DNA of 64,000 nt from Bordetella parapertussis (GTDB lineage: Bacteria > Pseudomonadota > Gammaproteobacteria > Burkholderiales > SG8-39): positions 31,610 to 95,609 of the forward strand of contig CAMAXP010000014.1 in the NCBI GenBank assembly GCA_945862265.1, read 5' to 3'. The notes below the pieces were generated by a model. The model searched no databases, was not told the DNA's origin, and was given only the letters and a program-made list of their open reading frames with translations. Positions 46,522 through 56,687 of the stretch are shown piece by piece. Position numbers and translations under genes: made by a program. Numbering within the stretch: the first letter of the stretch is position 1; the number at the start of each line of letters is the position of its first letter.

Positions 46522-48639
46522 ATGGCTTTCAAACTGCCCTTCAAGCTGGGAACAAATCAGGCTGCACCGGCCGCGCCCACGGCCAGGCCTGCAGCGGGCG
46601 GCATGGCGTCGGCCCGGTCGGCCCTCGCCGGGAAGAACCTGCGCCTTGTGCTCGTGCCCATGCTTGTCGTGCTGCTCGTGGTTGCGGGCATCCTCGTATT
46701 CTTCAATGCGCGGGAGGCCAAATACGGCGCGCTGCATATCGCGGATGCCGGGCAGTTGCGCATGCTTTCGCAACGTCTGGCCAAGGCGGCCCAGCAAAGC
46801 CTGCTGGGCAACCCCGAGGCCTTCAAGCAGGTTGCCGCCAGCCGCGACGCATTTGCAACGATCCTCGATCGCCTGGTCAGGGGCGGCGAATCGGGCGGCG
46901 AAGCCCTCCCGCCCTCGCCGGACCGCATCCAGCCGGTCCTCGAGGTTCTCGCCAAGGAGTGGCAGAAGACCGAGAACAACGCCGCGACGCTGCTGAAGGA
47001 GCAGAAGAACCTCCTTGGCCTCGGTGCTGCGGTGGCCCAGGTCAACGGGTCCAACCCGCAGCTGCTCGATCTTGCCGAGCGTGTCCAGGCGCTGAAGCTG
47101 CAGAACGCCGCCTCGATCCGCGAGATCTCTACCGCCGGCCAGCTGGTCATGCTGACCCAGCGCCTCGCGAAGAACGCCAACGCGCTGCTGGCGGGTGACA
47201 CGGTCGACACTGAAGTCGCGTTCCTCCTCGGCAAGGACACCAACGAGTTCCGGACCCTGCTGGCCGCGCTGCGCGAGGGCGACGCCCAGATGCGCGTCGC
47301 GCCGGCAAAGGACGCGGAGACCGCGGCGCGGCTGGAGGAACTGGCCACCGCTTTCAAGGTCTACCAGGACTCGGCCTCGGCCATCCTCGGCAACATGCAG
47401 CGCCTGATTGCCGCGAAGAACGCGGCCGCGGCAATTTTTGCCGACTCCGAAAAGCTGCTGCAGGCAACCGAATCGGCCGCAAGGGAGTACGACGCCGACC
47501 TGTCGGGCAGCAAGATGATCTACGCAGTGATGCTGCTCGGATTGCTCGCGGTGGCTGTATCCGCATTCATCGCGGTCGACTTCATCCGCGAGGAGCAGCG
47601 CAGGCGCGAGGAAGCGGAAACCCAGCAGGCCGCAGTCAAGCGCCAGAACGACCTGAACCAGGCCGCGATCCTGCGGCTCATGAACGAGATGCAGAACTTC
47701 GCCGAGGGCGACCTTACCGTGAAGGCGACCGTGGGCGAGGACATCACCGGCGCGGTCGCCGACTCGGTGAACTTCGCGATCGAGGAGTTGCGCACGCTGG
47801 TGAGCCGCATCACCACGGCAGCCGACCAGGTGACCACGGCTTCGGATTCCGCGCAGCAGACCACGGTGCAGATGCTCGCCGCCAACGACAGGCAGTCACA
47901 GGAAATCAAGAGCACCAGCGCCCAGGTCCTGGGGATGGCGAAAACCATCAACGACGTTTCGAGCAGCGCGACCCAGTCGGCGGAGGTGGCGAGGGCGTCG
48001 CTCGCCGCGGCCGAGAAGGGCCAGCAAGCGGTGCAGAATGCGATTTCCGGCATGAATGGCATCCGTGACCAGATCCAGGAGACGGCCAAGCGGATCAAGC
48101 GGCTGGGCGAGTCTTCGCAGGAGATCGGCGAGATCGTTGAGCTGATCTCGGACATTACCGAGCAGACGAACGTCCTCGCGCTGAATGCCGCGATCCAGGC
48201 GGCTTCCGCCGGCGAGGCCGGGCGTGGGTTCACGGTCGTGGCGGAGGAGGTGCAGCGGCTGGCCGAGCGCTCGGGCGAGGCGACCAAGCAGATCGGCGCG
48301 ATCGTGAAGACCATCCAGACCGATACCCAGGACGCGGTCTCCGCGATGGAGAAAAGCACCCAGGGCGTCGTTGAGGGCGCGCGGCTGTCGGACACTGCCG
48401 GCCAGGCGCTGGCCGAGATCGGCGAGGTGTCGAGGAAGCTTGCCCAGCTGATCGAATCGATTTCGCAGACCACGCAGACCCAGGCCAAGGCAGCAGGTGA
48501 CGTCGCCGCCAGCATGGGCAACATCCTCGGGATTACCGAGCAGGCCACCGAAGGGACCAAGCGGACGGCCCTGTCGGTGGGCCAGCTGGCCACGCTGGCC
48601 CGTGACCTGAAGAGTTCGGTGGCGAACTTCAAGCTTTGA
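46522..48639 (+). CDS. pilJ: PilJ-like methyl-accepting chemotaxis protein
   Basis: Membrane chemoreceptor of 705 aa. It has an N-terminal cytoplasmic stretch, a membrane helix at about residues 41-60, a periplasmic region with two type IV pili methyl-accepting (PilJ) modules (GQLRMLSQRLAKAA and GQLVMLTQRLAKNA), a second membrane helix about 333-355, a HAMP-like linker and a long coiled-coil signalling domain. The hairpin tip is close to the MCP consensus (EIVELISDITEQTNVLALNAAIQAA). It is thought to sense surface contact through pilin. ATG 46522 has ACGGAGG. Confidence 0.93.
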   Translation: MAFKLPFKLGTNQAAPAAPTARPAAGGMASARSALAGKNLRLVLVPMLVVLLVVAGILVFFNAREAKYGALHIADAGQLRMLSQRLAKAAQQSLLGNPEAFKQVAASRDAFATILDRLVRGGESGGEALPPSPDRIQPVLEVLAKEWQKTENNAATLLKEQKNLLGLGAAVAQVNGSNPQLLDLAERVQALKLQNAASIREISTAGQLVMLTQRLAKNANALLAGDTVDTEVAFLLGKDTNEFRTLLAALREGDAQMRVAPAKDAETAARLEELATAFKVYQDSASAILGNMQRLIAAKNAAAAIFADSEKLLQATESAAREYDADLSGSKMIYAVMLLGLLAVAVSAFIAVDFIREEQRRREEAETQQAAVKRQNDLNQAAILRLMNEMQNFAEGDLTVKATVGEDITGAVADSVNFAIEELRTLVSRITTAADQVTTASDSAQQTTVQMLAANDRQSQEIKSTSAQVLGMAKTINDVSSSATQSAEVARASLAAAEKGQQAVQNAISGMNGIRDQIQETAKRIKRLGESSQEIGEIVELISDITEQTNVLALNAAIQAASAGEAGRGFTVVAEEVQRLAERSGEATKQIGAIVKTIQTDTQDAVSAMEKSTQGVVEGARLSDTAGQALAEIGEVSRKLAQLIESISQTTQTQAKAAGDVAASMGNILGITEQATEGTKRTALSVGQLATLARDLKSSVANFKL

Positions 48640-48676
48640 ATTCCGCGAGCCACCCGCCCATTCGCCCAGGCGCCCA

Positions 48677-51600
48677 ATGACCAGTGTGATCGACATCGGG
48701 CCGCTGAGCTGGGTAAAAAGCGAGATCGACTCGTCCCTAGCGCGAGCGCGGGCCAGCCTCAATGCTTTCGCGTCGAACCCTGACGACCGCAAGTCGCTCA
48801 AGGCCGCGCAAACCCACCTGCACCAGGCCTATGGGGCCGTGCAGATCGTCGGGCTGCTGGGGGTGTCGCGGTTCTTCGAGGAGACTGAACGCCTGGTTGC
48901 GGAAATCGAGGCGGGAAGCGTCGCCGCCGAGCCCGCCGCATTCGACACGCTCGACCGCGCGGCGCAGGCCATCGGCAAGTACCTCTCCGAACTGCTCGAT
49001 GGCATCCCCGACCAGCCGCTTCGCTTGTATCCACTGCACCGGGAGCTCGGCTTGCTGCGGGGTGTGAAGGACGTATCCGAGGCGGACCTGTATTTCCCGG
49101 ACCTGTCCCTCCAGCCGCCCCCACGTGAGGAACACCCGGTGCGCCTGGCCGCAGCGGAAATGGACACTTACCTGCGCGGGCAGCGCTCGCGGTTCCAGCG
49201 CGGCTTCCTGAAGTGGTTGAAGGACCCGGGCGACAAGGTGAGCATCGCCGACATGCTCGCCGCGGTGGATGGCATCGAATCGACCCAGTTGGCCCCGGCG
49301 CAGAGGGCGTTCTGGTGGGCGGCCGGCGCTTTCTACCAGGCCCTGGCCGACGGCGGCCTTCCGCCTGCGCCCGGCGTCAGGGTGGTGTGCTCGAAGATCG
49401 AGCAGCAGATGCGCAGGATGGCCGACGGGATCCCTGCGGTGCCGGAGCGGCTGATGCGCGAGGTCCTGTACTGGATTGCGCGCGCATCGATCACCGACTT
49501 CTCCACCAACGAAAGGGTGCGCGAAGCGAAGCAGGCGTTCCGCCTTGAGGGCTCCCTGCCGTCGGTCGAGCAATCCGCCGACCAGTCGCTGCGCATGCAG
49601 GTGGCAAAAGCACTGCGCGACCACCTTGCCGCCGCCAAGGACGCGTGGAACCGCTATGCCTGCGGCGCAGAGACGTCGCTGGCGGTCTTTGCGCAGCGTG
49701 TCGATGCGATCAAGGACCAGGCCGGGCAGACGGGCAGTGCAGAGCTCGCCGCGCTGGCACGTGAGATCGCCGTGATTGCGGCCTACCTCGTCACCAACCC
49801 GGGCAAGATGGCCGAACCGGTCGGCATGGAGGTGGCGACCGCGCTGCTCCTGGTGGAAAGCGCGCTCGAAAACTACGCGCACCTGCCTCCGGAGTTCGCC
49901 ATGCAGGCGCGGGTGATGCTCGCGAGGCTGCGCGCAGCGGCCTTCGGCAAGCAGGACCCGGACGTGACGCTGAGCATGCCGCTGATCGACGCCATGACCC
50001 GCCGGGCCCAGGAGAAGCTCGCAATCGACGGCGCCGTGGCCGAGATGCAGGCGAACCTGTTGAAGATCGAACAGGCGCTGGACGGCTACTTCCGCGACCC
50101 GTCGCGCGCTGCGGAACTCGCGGCGCTGGAACCTTCGATCCACCAGGTCTCGGGCGTCCTCGCCATGCTGGGCGAGGACGAGGCCGGCGCCGCGCTCGGG
50201 CGATGCAGCGAAAGGATCCTTGCCTTTTCGCGCGCTACGGTGCGGCCCGAGCAGCGCGAATTCGAGGAGGTCGCCCAGGTCCTGTCGGGACTGGGATTCT
50301 TCATCGACGCCCTGCGCCATGGGAAGGCCGACTTCAAGGCGGCCATGCAGCCCATCCTGGCCGACGCGCCCCTGCTGGTCGCCGCCGTGCCGGATCCGGA
50401 AAATCCAGAAGAACCCGTCATAGACATCACACCGCCGATCGAGGCGCCTTCCGCCGACGCCCAGCGGCTCAAGGGCGAAAGCGACGAGACGATCGACCAG
50501 GAGTTGCTCGCCATCTTCCTGGAGGAAGCCGTCAGCGTGCTCGAGTCGATCGGGCAGAGTCTCGCCGTGAGCCGCGCCCAGCCGTCCAACCCCGGGGAGC
50601 TGGCGACGATGCGGCGGGGATTCCACACGCTCAAGGGCAGCGGGCGCATGGTCGGGCTGCTGCGGCTGGGCGAGGCGGCCTGGTCGGTGGAGCAGGTGAT
50701 GAACCTGTGGCAGCAGGAAGAACGCGCGGCAAACGAAAGCCTGTTCGAGCTCATCGGGTTCGCGCATGGCGCGTTCTCGGGCTGGGTCGCGCGACTGCAG
50801 GCCGGGCAGCCCCAGCCGGATCCGCAACCCATCGTGGAGATGGCGGACCGTGCGAATCGCAGCGCCGCGCCGCTGCCCGAGCTCGTCCCGGAGGCGGCCC
50901 GGCCCCAGTCGCAGGAAGATGTCGTCCGCATCGGCGGCCTCGCGATCTCGGCCTCGCTGTTTGTGGTGTTCGCGAACGAAGCCCGCCAGCACCTCGAGAC
51001 GATCGAACGTGAACTCGCCCAGGCCGCGGCCGGGCGGACGCTCGGCGTGCGTGACGAACTGGTGCGCGCCGCGCACACGCTGGGCGGGATCTGCGGCACG
51101 ATGCAGCTCAAAGGGATGCACGACCTGGGCGCCGCTTTCGAGAACGCGCTCCTGCGGCTCAAGAACCGCGCCACAGAGATATCTGCGGACGAACTGGTCC
51201 TTGCCAACGACAGCGTCCAGGCCCTGAAGATGATGTACGCGGGCGTCCTGGAGCGGGCCGTACCCGGCAGCGCGTTGGTGCTGATCGCGCGGCTTGGCGC
51301 CATCACCGGTGAGGCGGCGAGGCTGGCATCGCCCGACGCAGAGGCGCCGGAAGTTGTCGCGGCGCCGCTTGCCGAGTCCGCGGTCACCGCGCCCGGAGCT
51401 TCGCCCGAAAACCGCCGCCAGCGCCGGCTTGGGGACGAAGTCGACGCGCAGCTGCTCCCGGTTTTCCTTGAAGAGGCCAACGAGCTGGTCCCCCAGGTTG
51501 GCGAGCTCCTCAGGGACTGGCGGGCGACCCCGGCGAATTTCGATCCTGCCCGAGCAATGCAGCGTGCACTCCACACGCTCAAGGGCAGCGCGCGCATGGC

Positions 51601-53671
51601 GGGCGCAATGGGGCTGGGCGAGCTGACCCACACCATGGAGACGCGCGTCGAGAACGCCATCGCGCTGAATCTCACGCCGGGCCAGTTCTTCGACGACCTC
51701 GAAATCTCTTACGACCGGATCGGGCTCCTGCTCGAGCGGGTGCAGCATCCGCAGCCCGAGGCGCCCGAAGAGGCTCCCGCTGAGCCGGTGGTCGAGCGGC
51801 GCGTCGGTGAAACCGCAATCGCACCGCGCGAACCCGCCGTGCAGCGCGAGGAAGCGAAGGTCCACGCGATGATGCGCGTGCGCGCCGACGTGCTCGAGAA
51901 GCTCGTCAACGAGGCGGGCGAGGTGGCGATCACGCGCACGCGAATCGAAACCGAGATGCACGGGCTCAAGGCCGGGCTGAGGGAACTCACCGAGAACGTC
52001 GCACGCCTGCGCCGCGAGCTGCGCGAGATTGAAATCGCGGCCGAGTCGCAGCTTGCTTCGCGAATGCATGCGACACAGTCCGCCGACGGCCGTTTCGACC
52101 CGCTCGAGTTCGACCGGTTCACGCGCTTCCAGGAGCTGACCCGGATGATGGCCGAGAGCGTCAATGACGTTTCGACCGTGCAGCAGACCCTCAACAAGGT
52201 CGCCGACGACACCGACGCGGCGCTGGCCGCCCAGGCGCGCCTGAACCGCGAACTGCAGCAGGACCTGATGCGCATCCGCATGGTGCCGATCGGTTCGATC
52301 GTCGAGCGCCTGCACCGCATCGTGCGCCAGACCTCGAAGGAAGTCGCCAAGCGCGCCAACCTCGACGTCCGCGGTGTGAACGTCGAACTGGACCGGTCCG
52401 CGCTGGAGCGCATGACCGGGCCGTTCGAGCACCTGCTGCGCAACGCGATCACCCACGGCCTCGAAACGCCCGAAGTGCGCACCGCGCAGGGCAAGGCGGC
52501 GATGGGCGAGATCAGCCTCGAAGTGCGCCAGGAGGGCAACGAAGTCACGCTGGTGCTCGCGGACGACGGCGCCGGCCTCGACCTCGGGCGGATTCGCGCA
52601 AAGGCGACGGCCCACGGGCTGCTGCAGCCGGGCGAGTCCCGCAGCGACCAGCAGATTGCCGAGCTCATCTTTACGCCTGGGTTGTCGACCGCCGAAACGG
52701 TGACCGAGCTCGCCGGGCGCGGCGTGGGCCTCGACGTGGTGATGAGCGAAGTGAGCGGCCTCGGGGGACGGATCGAGCTTGCGTCCACGCCGGGGCAGGG
52801 AACCCGCTTCACCATCCGGTTGCCGCTCACCACTGCGGTCATCCAGGCGGTGCTCGTGAAGGTAGGCGGCCGGACGTATGCCCTGCCTTCGGTGATGGTC
52901 GAGCAGGTCCAGCAGATGCGCCAGGATGCCCTCCAGCGGGCGAAGGCGGCGGGCGCCCTCGAGTGGGCCGGCCGCACCTACCCGCTGCATCACCTGCCCG
53001 CCCTCCTTGGCGAAGCGGGCGCGCCGCCTTCGGCCGAGCCACGGCGCTACACGCCGGTGCTGCTGGTGCGCAGCGGCGTCGAAGCCATTGCCGTCGAGGT
53101 CGACGACATCCTCCGCAACCAGGAGGTGGTGGTCAAGAACATCGGCCCGCAGCTTGCCAGCGTACCGGGCATCGCGGGCGCGACCGTGCTCGGCACGGGC
53201 GAGATCGTGATGATCCTGAACCCCGTGCCGTTGGCGGCCCGGTCGGCATCGGCCTATGCGGTTGTCACGGCCCCGCACGTGCCCGCGTCGGCGGTGCCCC
53301 CTCAGCCGCGCATCATGGTGGTCGACGATTCGCTTACGGTGCGCAAGATCACGGGCCGGCTGCTGTCGCGCGAAGGCTATCGGGTTCTGACCGCCCGCGA
53401 CGGGGTCGAGGCGCTCGAACTTCTCGCCGAGTCGGTGCCGGACGTGATGCTGGTCGACGTGGAGATGCCGCGCATGGACGGGTTCGACCTGACCCGCAAC
53501 GTGCGTGCGGATGCGCGCCTCAAGGGCGTGCCGATCATCATGATCACCTCCCGGACCGCCGACAAGCACCGCAGCTACGCGAGCGAACTGGGCGTGAACG
53601 TCTTCCTGGGCAAGCCCTACCAGGAAGAGGCGCTGCTGCAGCACATCGCCGCGTTCGTCGGTCGCACCTGA
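48677..53671 (+). CDS. chpA: ChpA-like hybrid CheA kinase of the Pil-Chp system
   Basis: Giant chemosensory kinase, 1664 aa. Histidine phosphotransfer-like modules are centred on His49 (LHQAYGA), His489 (IHQVSGV), His650 (FHTLKGSGRM), His800 (AHTLGGICG) and His966 (LHTLKGSARM). Then follow the CheA dimerisation and ATPase domains (N box HLLRNAITHGLE, G boxes LADDGAGLD and GRGVGLDVVM), a CheW-like regulatory domain and a C-terminal receiver with Asp1594 (MLVDVEMPRMDG). The first two modules are the variant HQ type. It phosphorylates PilG and PilH. It is the last gene of its operon and is convergent with the photolyase gene (15 bases). Confidence 0.93.
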   Translation: MTSVIDIGPLSWVKSEIDSSLARARASLNAFASNPDDRKSLKAAQTHLHQAYGAVQIVGLLGVSRFFEETERLVAEIEAGSVAAEPAAFDTLDRAAQAIGKYLSELLDGIPDQPLRLYPLHRELGLLRGVKDVSEADLYFPDLSLQPPPREEHPVRLAAAEMDTYLRGQRSRFQRGFLKWLKDPGDKVSIADMLAAVDGIESTQLAPAQRAFWWAAGAFYQALADGGLPPAPGVRVVCSKIEQQMRRMADGIPAVPERLMREVLYWIARASITDFSTNERVREAKQAFRLEGSLPSVEQSADQSLRMQVAKALRDHLAAAKDAWNRYACGAETSLAVFAQRVDAIKDQAGQTGSAELAALAREIAVIAAYLVTNPGKMAEPVGMEVATALLLVESALENYAHLPPEFAMQARVMLARLRAAAFGKQDPDVTLSMPLIDAMTRRAQEKLAIDGAVAEMQANLLKIEQALDGYFRDPSRAAELAALEPSIHQVSGVLAMLGEDEAGAALGRCSERILAFSRATVRPEQREFEEVAQVLSGLGFFIDALRHGKADFKAAMQPILADAPLLVAAVPDPENPEEPVIDITPPIEAPSADAQRLKGESDETIDQELLAIFLEEAVSVLESIGQSLAVSRAQPSNPGELATMRRGFHTLKGSGRMVGLLRLGEAAWSVEQVMNLWQQEERAANESLFELIGFAHGAFSGWVARLQAGQPQPDPQPIVEMADRANRSAAPLPELVPEAARPQSQEDVVRIGGLAISASLFVVFANEARQHLETIERELAQAAAGRTLGVRDELVRAAHTLGGICGTMQLKGMHDLGAAFENALLRLKNRATEISADELVLANDSVQALKMMYAGVLERAVPGSALVLIARLGAITGEAARLASPDAEAPEVVAAPLAESAVTAPGASPENRRQRRLGDEVDAQLLPVFLEEANELVPQVGELLRDWRATPANFDPARAMQRALHTLKGSARMAGAMGLGELTHTMETRVENAIALNLTPGQFFDDLEISYDRIGLLLERVQHPQPEAPEEAPAEPVVERRVGETAIAPREPAVQREEAKVHAMMRVRADVLEKLVNEAGEVAITRTRIETEMHGLKAGLRELTENVARLRRELREIEIAAESQLASRMHATQSADGRFDPLEFDRFTRFQELTRMMAESVNDVSTVQQTLNKVADDTDAALAAQARLNRELQQDLMRIRMVPIGSIVERLHRIVRQTSKEVAKRANLDVRGVNVELDRSALERMTGPFEHLLRNAITHGLETPEVRTAQGKAAMGEISLEVRQEGNEVTLVLADDGAGLDLGRIRAKATAHGLLQPGESRSDQQIAELIFTPGLSTAETVTELAGRGVGLDVVMSEVSGLGGRIELASTPGQGTRFTIRLPLTTAVIQAVLVKVGGRTYALPSVMVEQVQQMRQDALQRAKAAGALEWAGRTYPLHHLPALLGEAGAPPSAEPRRYTPVLLVRSGVEAIAVEVDDILRNQEVVVKNIGPQLASVPGIAGATVLGTGEIVMILNPVPLAARSASAYAVVTAPHVPASAVPPQPRIMVVDDSLTVRKITGRLLSREGYRVLTARDGVEALELLAESVPDVMLVDVEMPRMDGFDLTRNVRADARLKGVPIIMITSRTADKHRSYASELGVNVFLGKPYQEEALLQHIAAFVGRT

Positions 53672-53686
53672 ACCTTTCCCGGCGGG

Positions 53687-55120
53687 TTATTTGGGCGCTC
53701 GCGCCTTGCCGTAGCGTTCAAGCGTGCGCTTGCGCGCCTGGTCGTGCTCCACGACGGGCGCCGGATAGTCCCGGCCGATCACACACCCTGCGGCCTGCTG
53801 CTCGAGGGGCGCCATTTTCCACGGGGCATGGATGAACTTTGCGGGAACCCCCGCGAGTTCGGGCAGGTACCGGCGGATGAACTTTCCATCCGCATCGAAG
53901 CGCTCTGACTGCGTCACGGGATTGAAGATGCGGAAGTACGGCTGCGCATCGCATCCGGTCGAAGCCGCCCATTGCCATCCGCCGTTGTTGGCCGACAGGT
54001 CGAAGTCGATGAGTTGGTCTGCAAAGTATCGCTCCCCGTGCCGCCAGTCGATGCCCAGGTCCTTGGTGAGGAACGAGGCCGTGATCATGCGCAGCCGGTT
54101 GTGCATGTAGCCGGTCTGGTTGAGCTGGCGCATCGCCGCGTCCACGAGCGGGTAGCCGGTGCGCGCCTCGCGCCAAGCGGCGAACAGGTCGTCCCGGTCG
54201 TCCCAGAGGATCGCGTCGTACTCCGGCCGGAACGAGCGTTCGGTGACGCGCGGGTGATGCGACAGGATCATGAAGTAGAAATCCCGCCATACCAGCTCGG
54301 ACAGCCAGACCGCGGCGCCGATACTGCCCGCCTTCGAGGCGCGCGCAACCAGCTCGCGAATCGAGACGGTCCCGAACCGCAGGTGAACCGACAGGTAGGA
54401 AGGCCCCTTCACCGCGGGAAAATCACGCCGCTCCCCGTAGGCGGCCATGCGCCCTGCGAAATCGGCGAGCAGCGCCTTTGCACCCGATGCCCCGGTGGGC
54501 ACTGGCAGGGTGGCAAGGTTCGTGCGCGCAAAGCCGAGCTCCTCCAGCGCCGGCAGCGCGGCCCCCGGCGCAGGCGCAAGGCGCTGCGCATAGTTCTCGA
54601 CCGGGTAGGGCTTTACGAAGAACGGGGCGAGCTTTGCAAGCCAGGCGTTCTTGTACGGGGTAAACACGGAGAAAGGCGTACCCGTTTTCGTAAGCACCTC
54701 GGCCTTCTCGAAGATCACCTGGTCCTTGCGGGTGTGGAAGGCAATGCCTTGCGCCGCAAGGGCGGCCGAGACGGCGGCATCGCGCTCGATCGCCCGGGGC
54801 TCGTAGTCGTGGTTGGCGTAAACGGCAGCGACGCCAAGCTGCGCGGCAAGCCGGGGAACCTCCTTCCCCGCGCGCCCGTGCAGCACATGCAGGCCTGCGC
54901 CGGCCGCACGCAGCATTTCGCCAAGCGCCCTGACGCTTTCCCAGATGAATTCGACCCGCCGGTCGGCACGCGAGGGCAGCGCGTCGAGGATTTCGGTGTC
55001 GAACACGAACACGCAGTGCACGGCGGGATGCGCCTTGAGGGCCGCGTAGAGCGCAGCATGGTCGTGCATGCGCAGGTCGCGGCGGAACCAGACCAACGCC
55101 TGGCTGTTGGAATCTGTCAT
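53687..55120 (-). CDS. phrB: deoxyribodipyrimidine photolyase, class I
   Basis: Light-driven flavoenzyme of 477 aa repairing UV dimers. N-terminal antenna domain (LVWFRRDLRMHDHAALYAAL), FAD-binding C-terminal domain with LSVHLRFGTVSIRELV, ELVWRDFYFMIL, AAMRQLNQTGYMHNRLRMITASFL and WQWAASTGCDAQPYFRIFNP. All conserved FAD-binding regions are present. It is divergent from yqgE with 74 bases between. Confidence 0.93.
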   Translation of the reverse strand: MTDSNSQALVWFRRDLRMHDHAALYAALKAHPAVHCVFVFDTEILDALPSRADRRVEFIWESVRALGEMLRAAGAGLHVLHGRAGKEVPRLAAQLGVAAVYANHDYEPRAIERDAAVSAALAAQGIAFHTRKDQVIFEKAEVLTKTGTPFSVFTPYKNAWLAKLAPFFVKPYPVENYAQRLAPAPGAALPALEELGFARTNLATLPVPTGASGAKALLADFAGRMAAYGERRDFPAVKGPSYLSVHLRFGTVSIRELVARASKAGSIGAAVWLSELVWRDFYFMILSHHPRVTERSFRPEYDAILWDDRDDLFAAWREARTGYPLVDAAMRQLNQTGYMHNRLRMITASFLTKDLGIDWRHGERYFADQLIDFDLSANNGGWQWAASTGCDAQPYFRIFNPVTQSERFDADGKFIRRYLPELAGVPAKFIHAPWKMAPLEQQAAGCVIGRDYPAPVVEHDQARKRTLERYGKARAPK

Positions 55121-55194
55121 GGGTTTGCGGTCCAGGTGTCTGGCCGCAAGGCGGCCGGAGCGGGTAAAATAGCCCCCAGCATGCCATCGATCAA

Positions 55195-55758
55195 ATGTCC
55201 TCGATCAATCTGACCCACCATTTCCTGATCGCCATGCCGGCCATGGCCGATCCGTATTTCACGAGGACCCTGACCTATATCTGCGAGCACAACGACCAGG
55301 GCGCGCTCGGGGTGGTGGTGAACCGCCCGATCGACATGACCCTGCGCTCGCTTTTCGAGCGGCTCTCCCTGCCTATCGCCAACGATGACGTCGGCGACGC
55401 GCCGATTTACTTTGGCGGCCCGGTGCAGACCGACCGCGGGTTCGTGCTGCACGAGCCGGTCGGCAACTGGCAATCGACCCTCAAGGTGTGCGACTCGGTC
55501 GGCCTGACCACGTCCAAGGACATCCTCGAGGCGGTCGGGCGCGGTGAAGGACCCAAGCGCCTGCTTGTGACGCTCGGCTACGCCGGGTGGTCCGCCGGCC
55601 AGCTCGAGCATGAGCTGGGGCAGAACGCGTGGCTCTCCGTCGAAGCCAAGGGAGACAAGATCCTGTTCGACATGCCCGCCGACGAGCGTTTGCCGGCGGC
55701 GCTGGGCCTGCTGGGCATCGACCTGGCCAGCCTTTCCGAGGATGCCGGACATGCCTGA
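55195..55758 (+). CDS. YqgE/AlgH family protein
   Basis: A 187-residue protein of the UPF0301/DUF179 family: [41 protein letters not shown] at the start, then [15 protein letters not shown] and [18 protein letters not shown]. AlgH in Pseudomonas was linked to alginate and folate/purine metabolism; the mechanism is unknown. It overlaps ruvX by 8 bases, the order found across proteobacteria. A TAAAAT (55165-55170) may be its -10. Confidence 0.92.
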   Translation: MSSINLTHHFLIAMPAMADPYFTRTLTYICEHNDQGALGVVVNRPIDMTLRSLFERLSLPIANDDVGDAPIYFGGPVQTDRGFVLHEPVGNWQSTLKVCDSVGLTTSKDILEAVGRGEGPKRLLVTLGYAGWSAGQLEHELGQNAWLSVEAKGDKILFDMPADERLPAALGLLGIDLASLSEDAGHA

Positions 55759-56206
55759 GCGCGATGCGTCTGCCGCTGTCATGGAAGCGTCTGCCACCGT
55801 GCTCGCGTTCGACTTCGGCACCAAGCGCCTCGGCGTGGCCGTGGGCGAGACGATGATCGGCCTGGCCCATCCGCTGACAGAAATCGTCGGCGAGGAGACC
55901 GAGCCGCGGTTTGCCGCCATCACCAAGGTGATTGCGGAATGGCAGCCTAAACGCCTCGTGGTCGGCCTGCCGTTGAACGAGGACGGGGCGGCCCAGGACA
56001 GCACCCGGCGCGCCCAGCGTTTCGCCCGACAGCTCGAGGGCCGGTTCGGGCTGCCTGTCAGCTTCGTGGACGAGCGCTATTCCTCGGTGGATGCCGAGGC
56101 GGGCATGCGCGAGTCGGGCGCCCGCAAGGCGATCAACGAAAAGCGCGTCGACTCGGCCGCGGCCCAGCTCATCTTGCAACAGTATTTCCACGAACATGCT
56201 GCCTGA
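55751..56206 (+). CDS. ruvX: RuvX/YqgF putative Holliday junction resolvase-like RNase
   Basis: RNase H-fold protein of 151 aa, implicated in 16S rRNA 5' processing and proposed as a resolvase. The first motif is [16 protein letters not shown] with the catalytic Asp, the second [10 protein letters not shown] and the last [13 protein letters not shown] and [12 protein letters not shown]. The start ATG 55751 overlaps yqgE; pyrR begins 11 bases before its end. Confidence 0.93.
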   Translation: MPERDASAAVMEASATVLAFDFGTKRLGVAVGETMIGLAHPLTEIVGEETEPRFAAITKVIAEWQPKRLVVGLPLNEDGAAQDSTRRAQRFARQLEGRFGLPVSFVDERYSSVDAEAGMRESGARKAINEKRVDSAAAQLILQQYFHEHAA

Positions 56207-56687
56207 CGCCGAAGCCCTCTGCGCAAAGCTCGTCGCTGAGCTCAAGCCTCACATCAAGCCGACCACGGCCATGATCGGCCTCTATACGGGAGGGGCGTGG
56301 CTTGCGCAAAAGCTGCATTCCCAGCTCGGCCTTTCGACGCCGCTTGGGTTGATGGACATCGCCTTCTACCGGGACGATTACCACAAGCAGGGCCTGCACC
56401 ACGATCCCAAGCGCACCGAGATCGCTTTCGAAGTCGAGGGGCGCGACCTGCTGCTCGTCGACGACATCCTCTACACGGGGCGCACGGTGCGCGCCGCGAT
56501 GAACGAGCTCTTCGATTACGGCCGGCCCGCGAGCATTTCGCTGGTGGTGCTCGCCGACCGCGGCGGGCGGCAGCTGCCCATCAGCGCGCAGTACTGCGGG
56601 ACGACGGTCGACGTTCCCGAAGGCCGGCGACTGCGCATGAAGCGTGACGAAACCGGCCGGCTCCGCCTGGAGATCGACAGTGAATAA
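56196..56687 (+). CDS. pyrR: PyrR phosphoribosyltransferase-family protein
   Basis: PRTase-fold protein of 163 aa. The PRPP-binding motif is [16 protein letters not shown] and the N-terminal [10 protein letters not shown] loop and [15 protein letters not shown] flap fit PyrR. In Gram-positives PyrR is an RNA attenuator protein and uracil phosphoribosyltransferase; here it lacks a visible attenuator before pyrB, so enzymatic or other regulatory roles are likelier. It overlaps ruvX by 11 bases and pyrB by 8 bases. Confidence 0.92.
   Translation: MLPDAEALCAKLVAELKPHIKPTTAMIGLYTGGAWLAQKLHSQLGLSTPLGLMDIAFYRDDYHKQGLHHDPKRTEIAFEVEGRDLLLVDDILYTGRTVRAAMNELFDYGRPASISLVVLADRGGRQLPISAQYCGTTVDVPEGRRLRMKRDETGRLRLEIDSE

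Noticed and set aside
48737..53644. A 1635-codon open frame antisense to chpA
   Set aside because: It is a shadow of the high-GC chpA codon pattern; its translation is rich in Arg, His, Gln and Pro, with no domain, while chpA is clearly coding.
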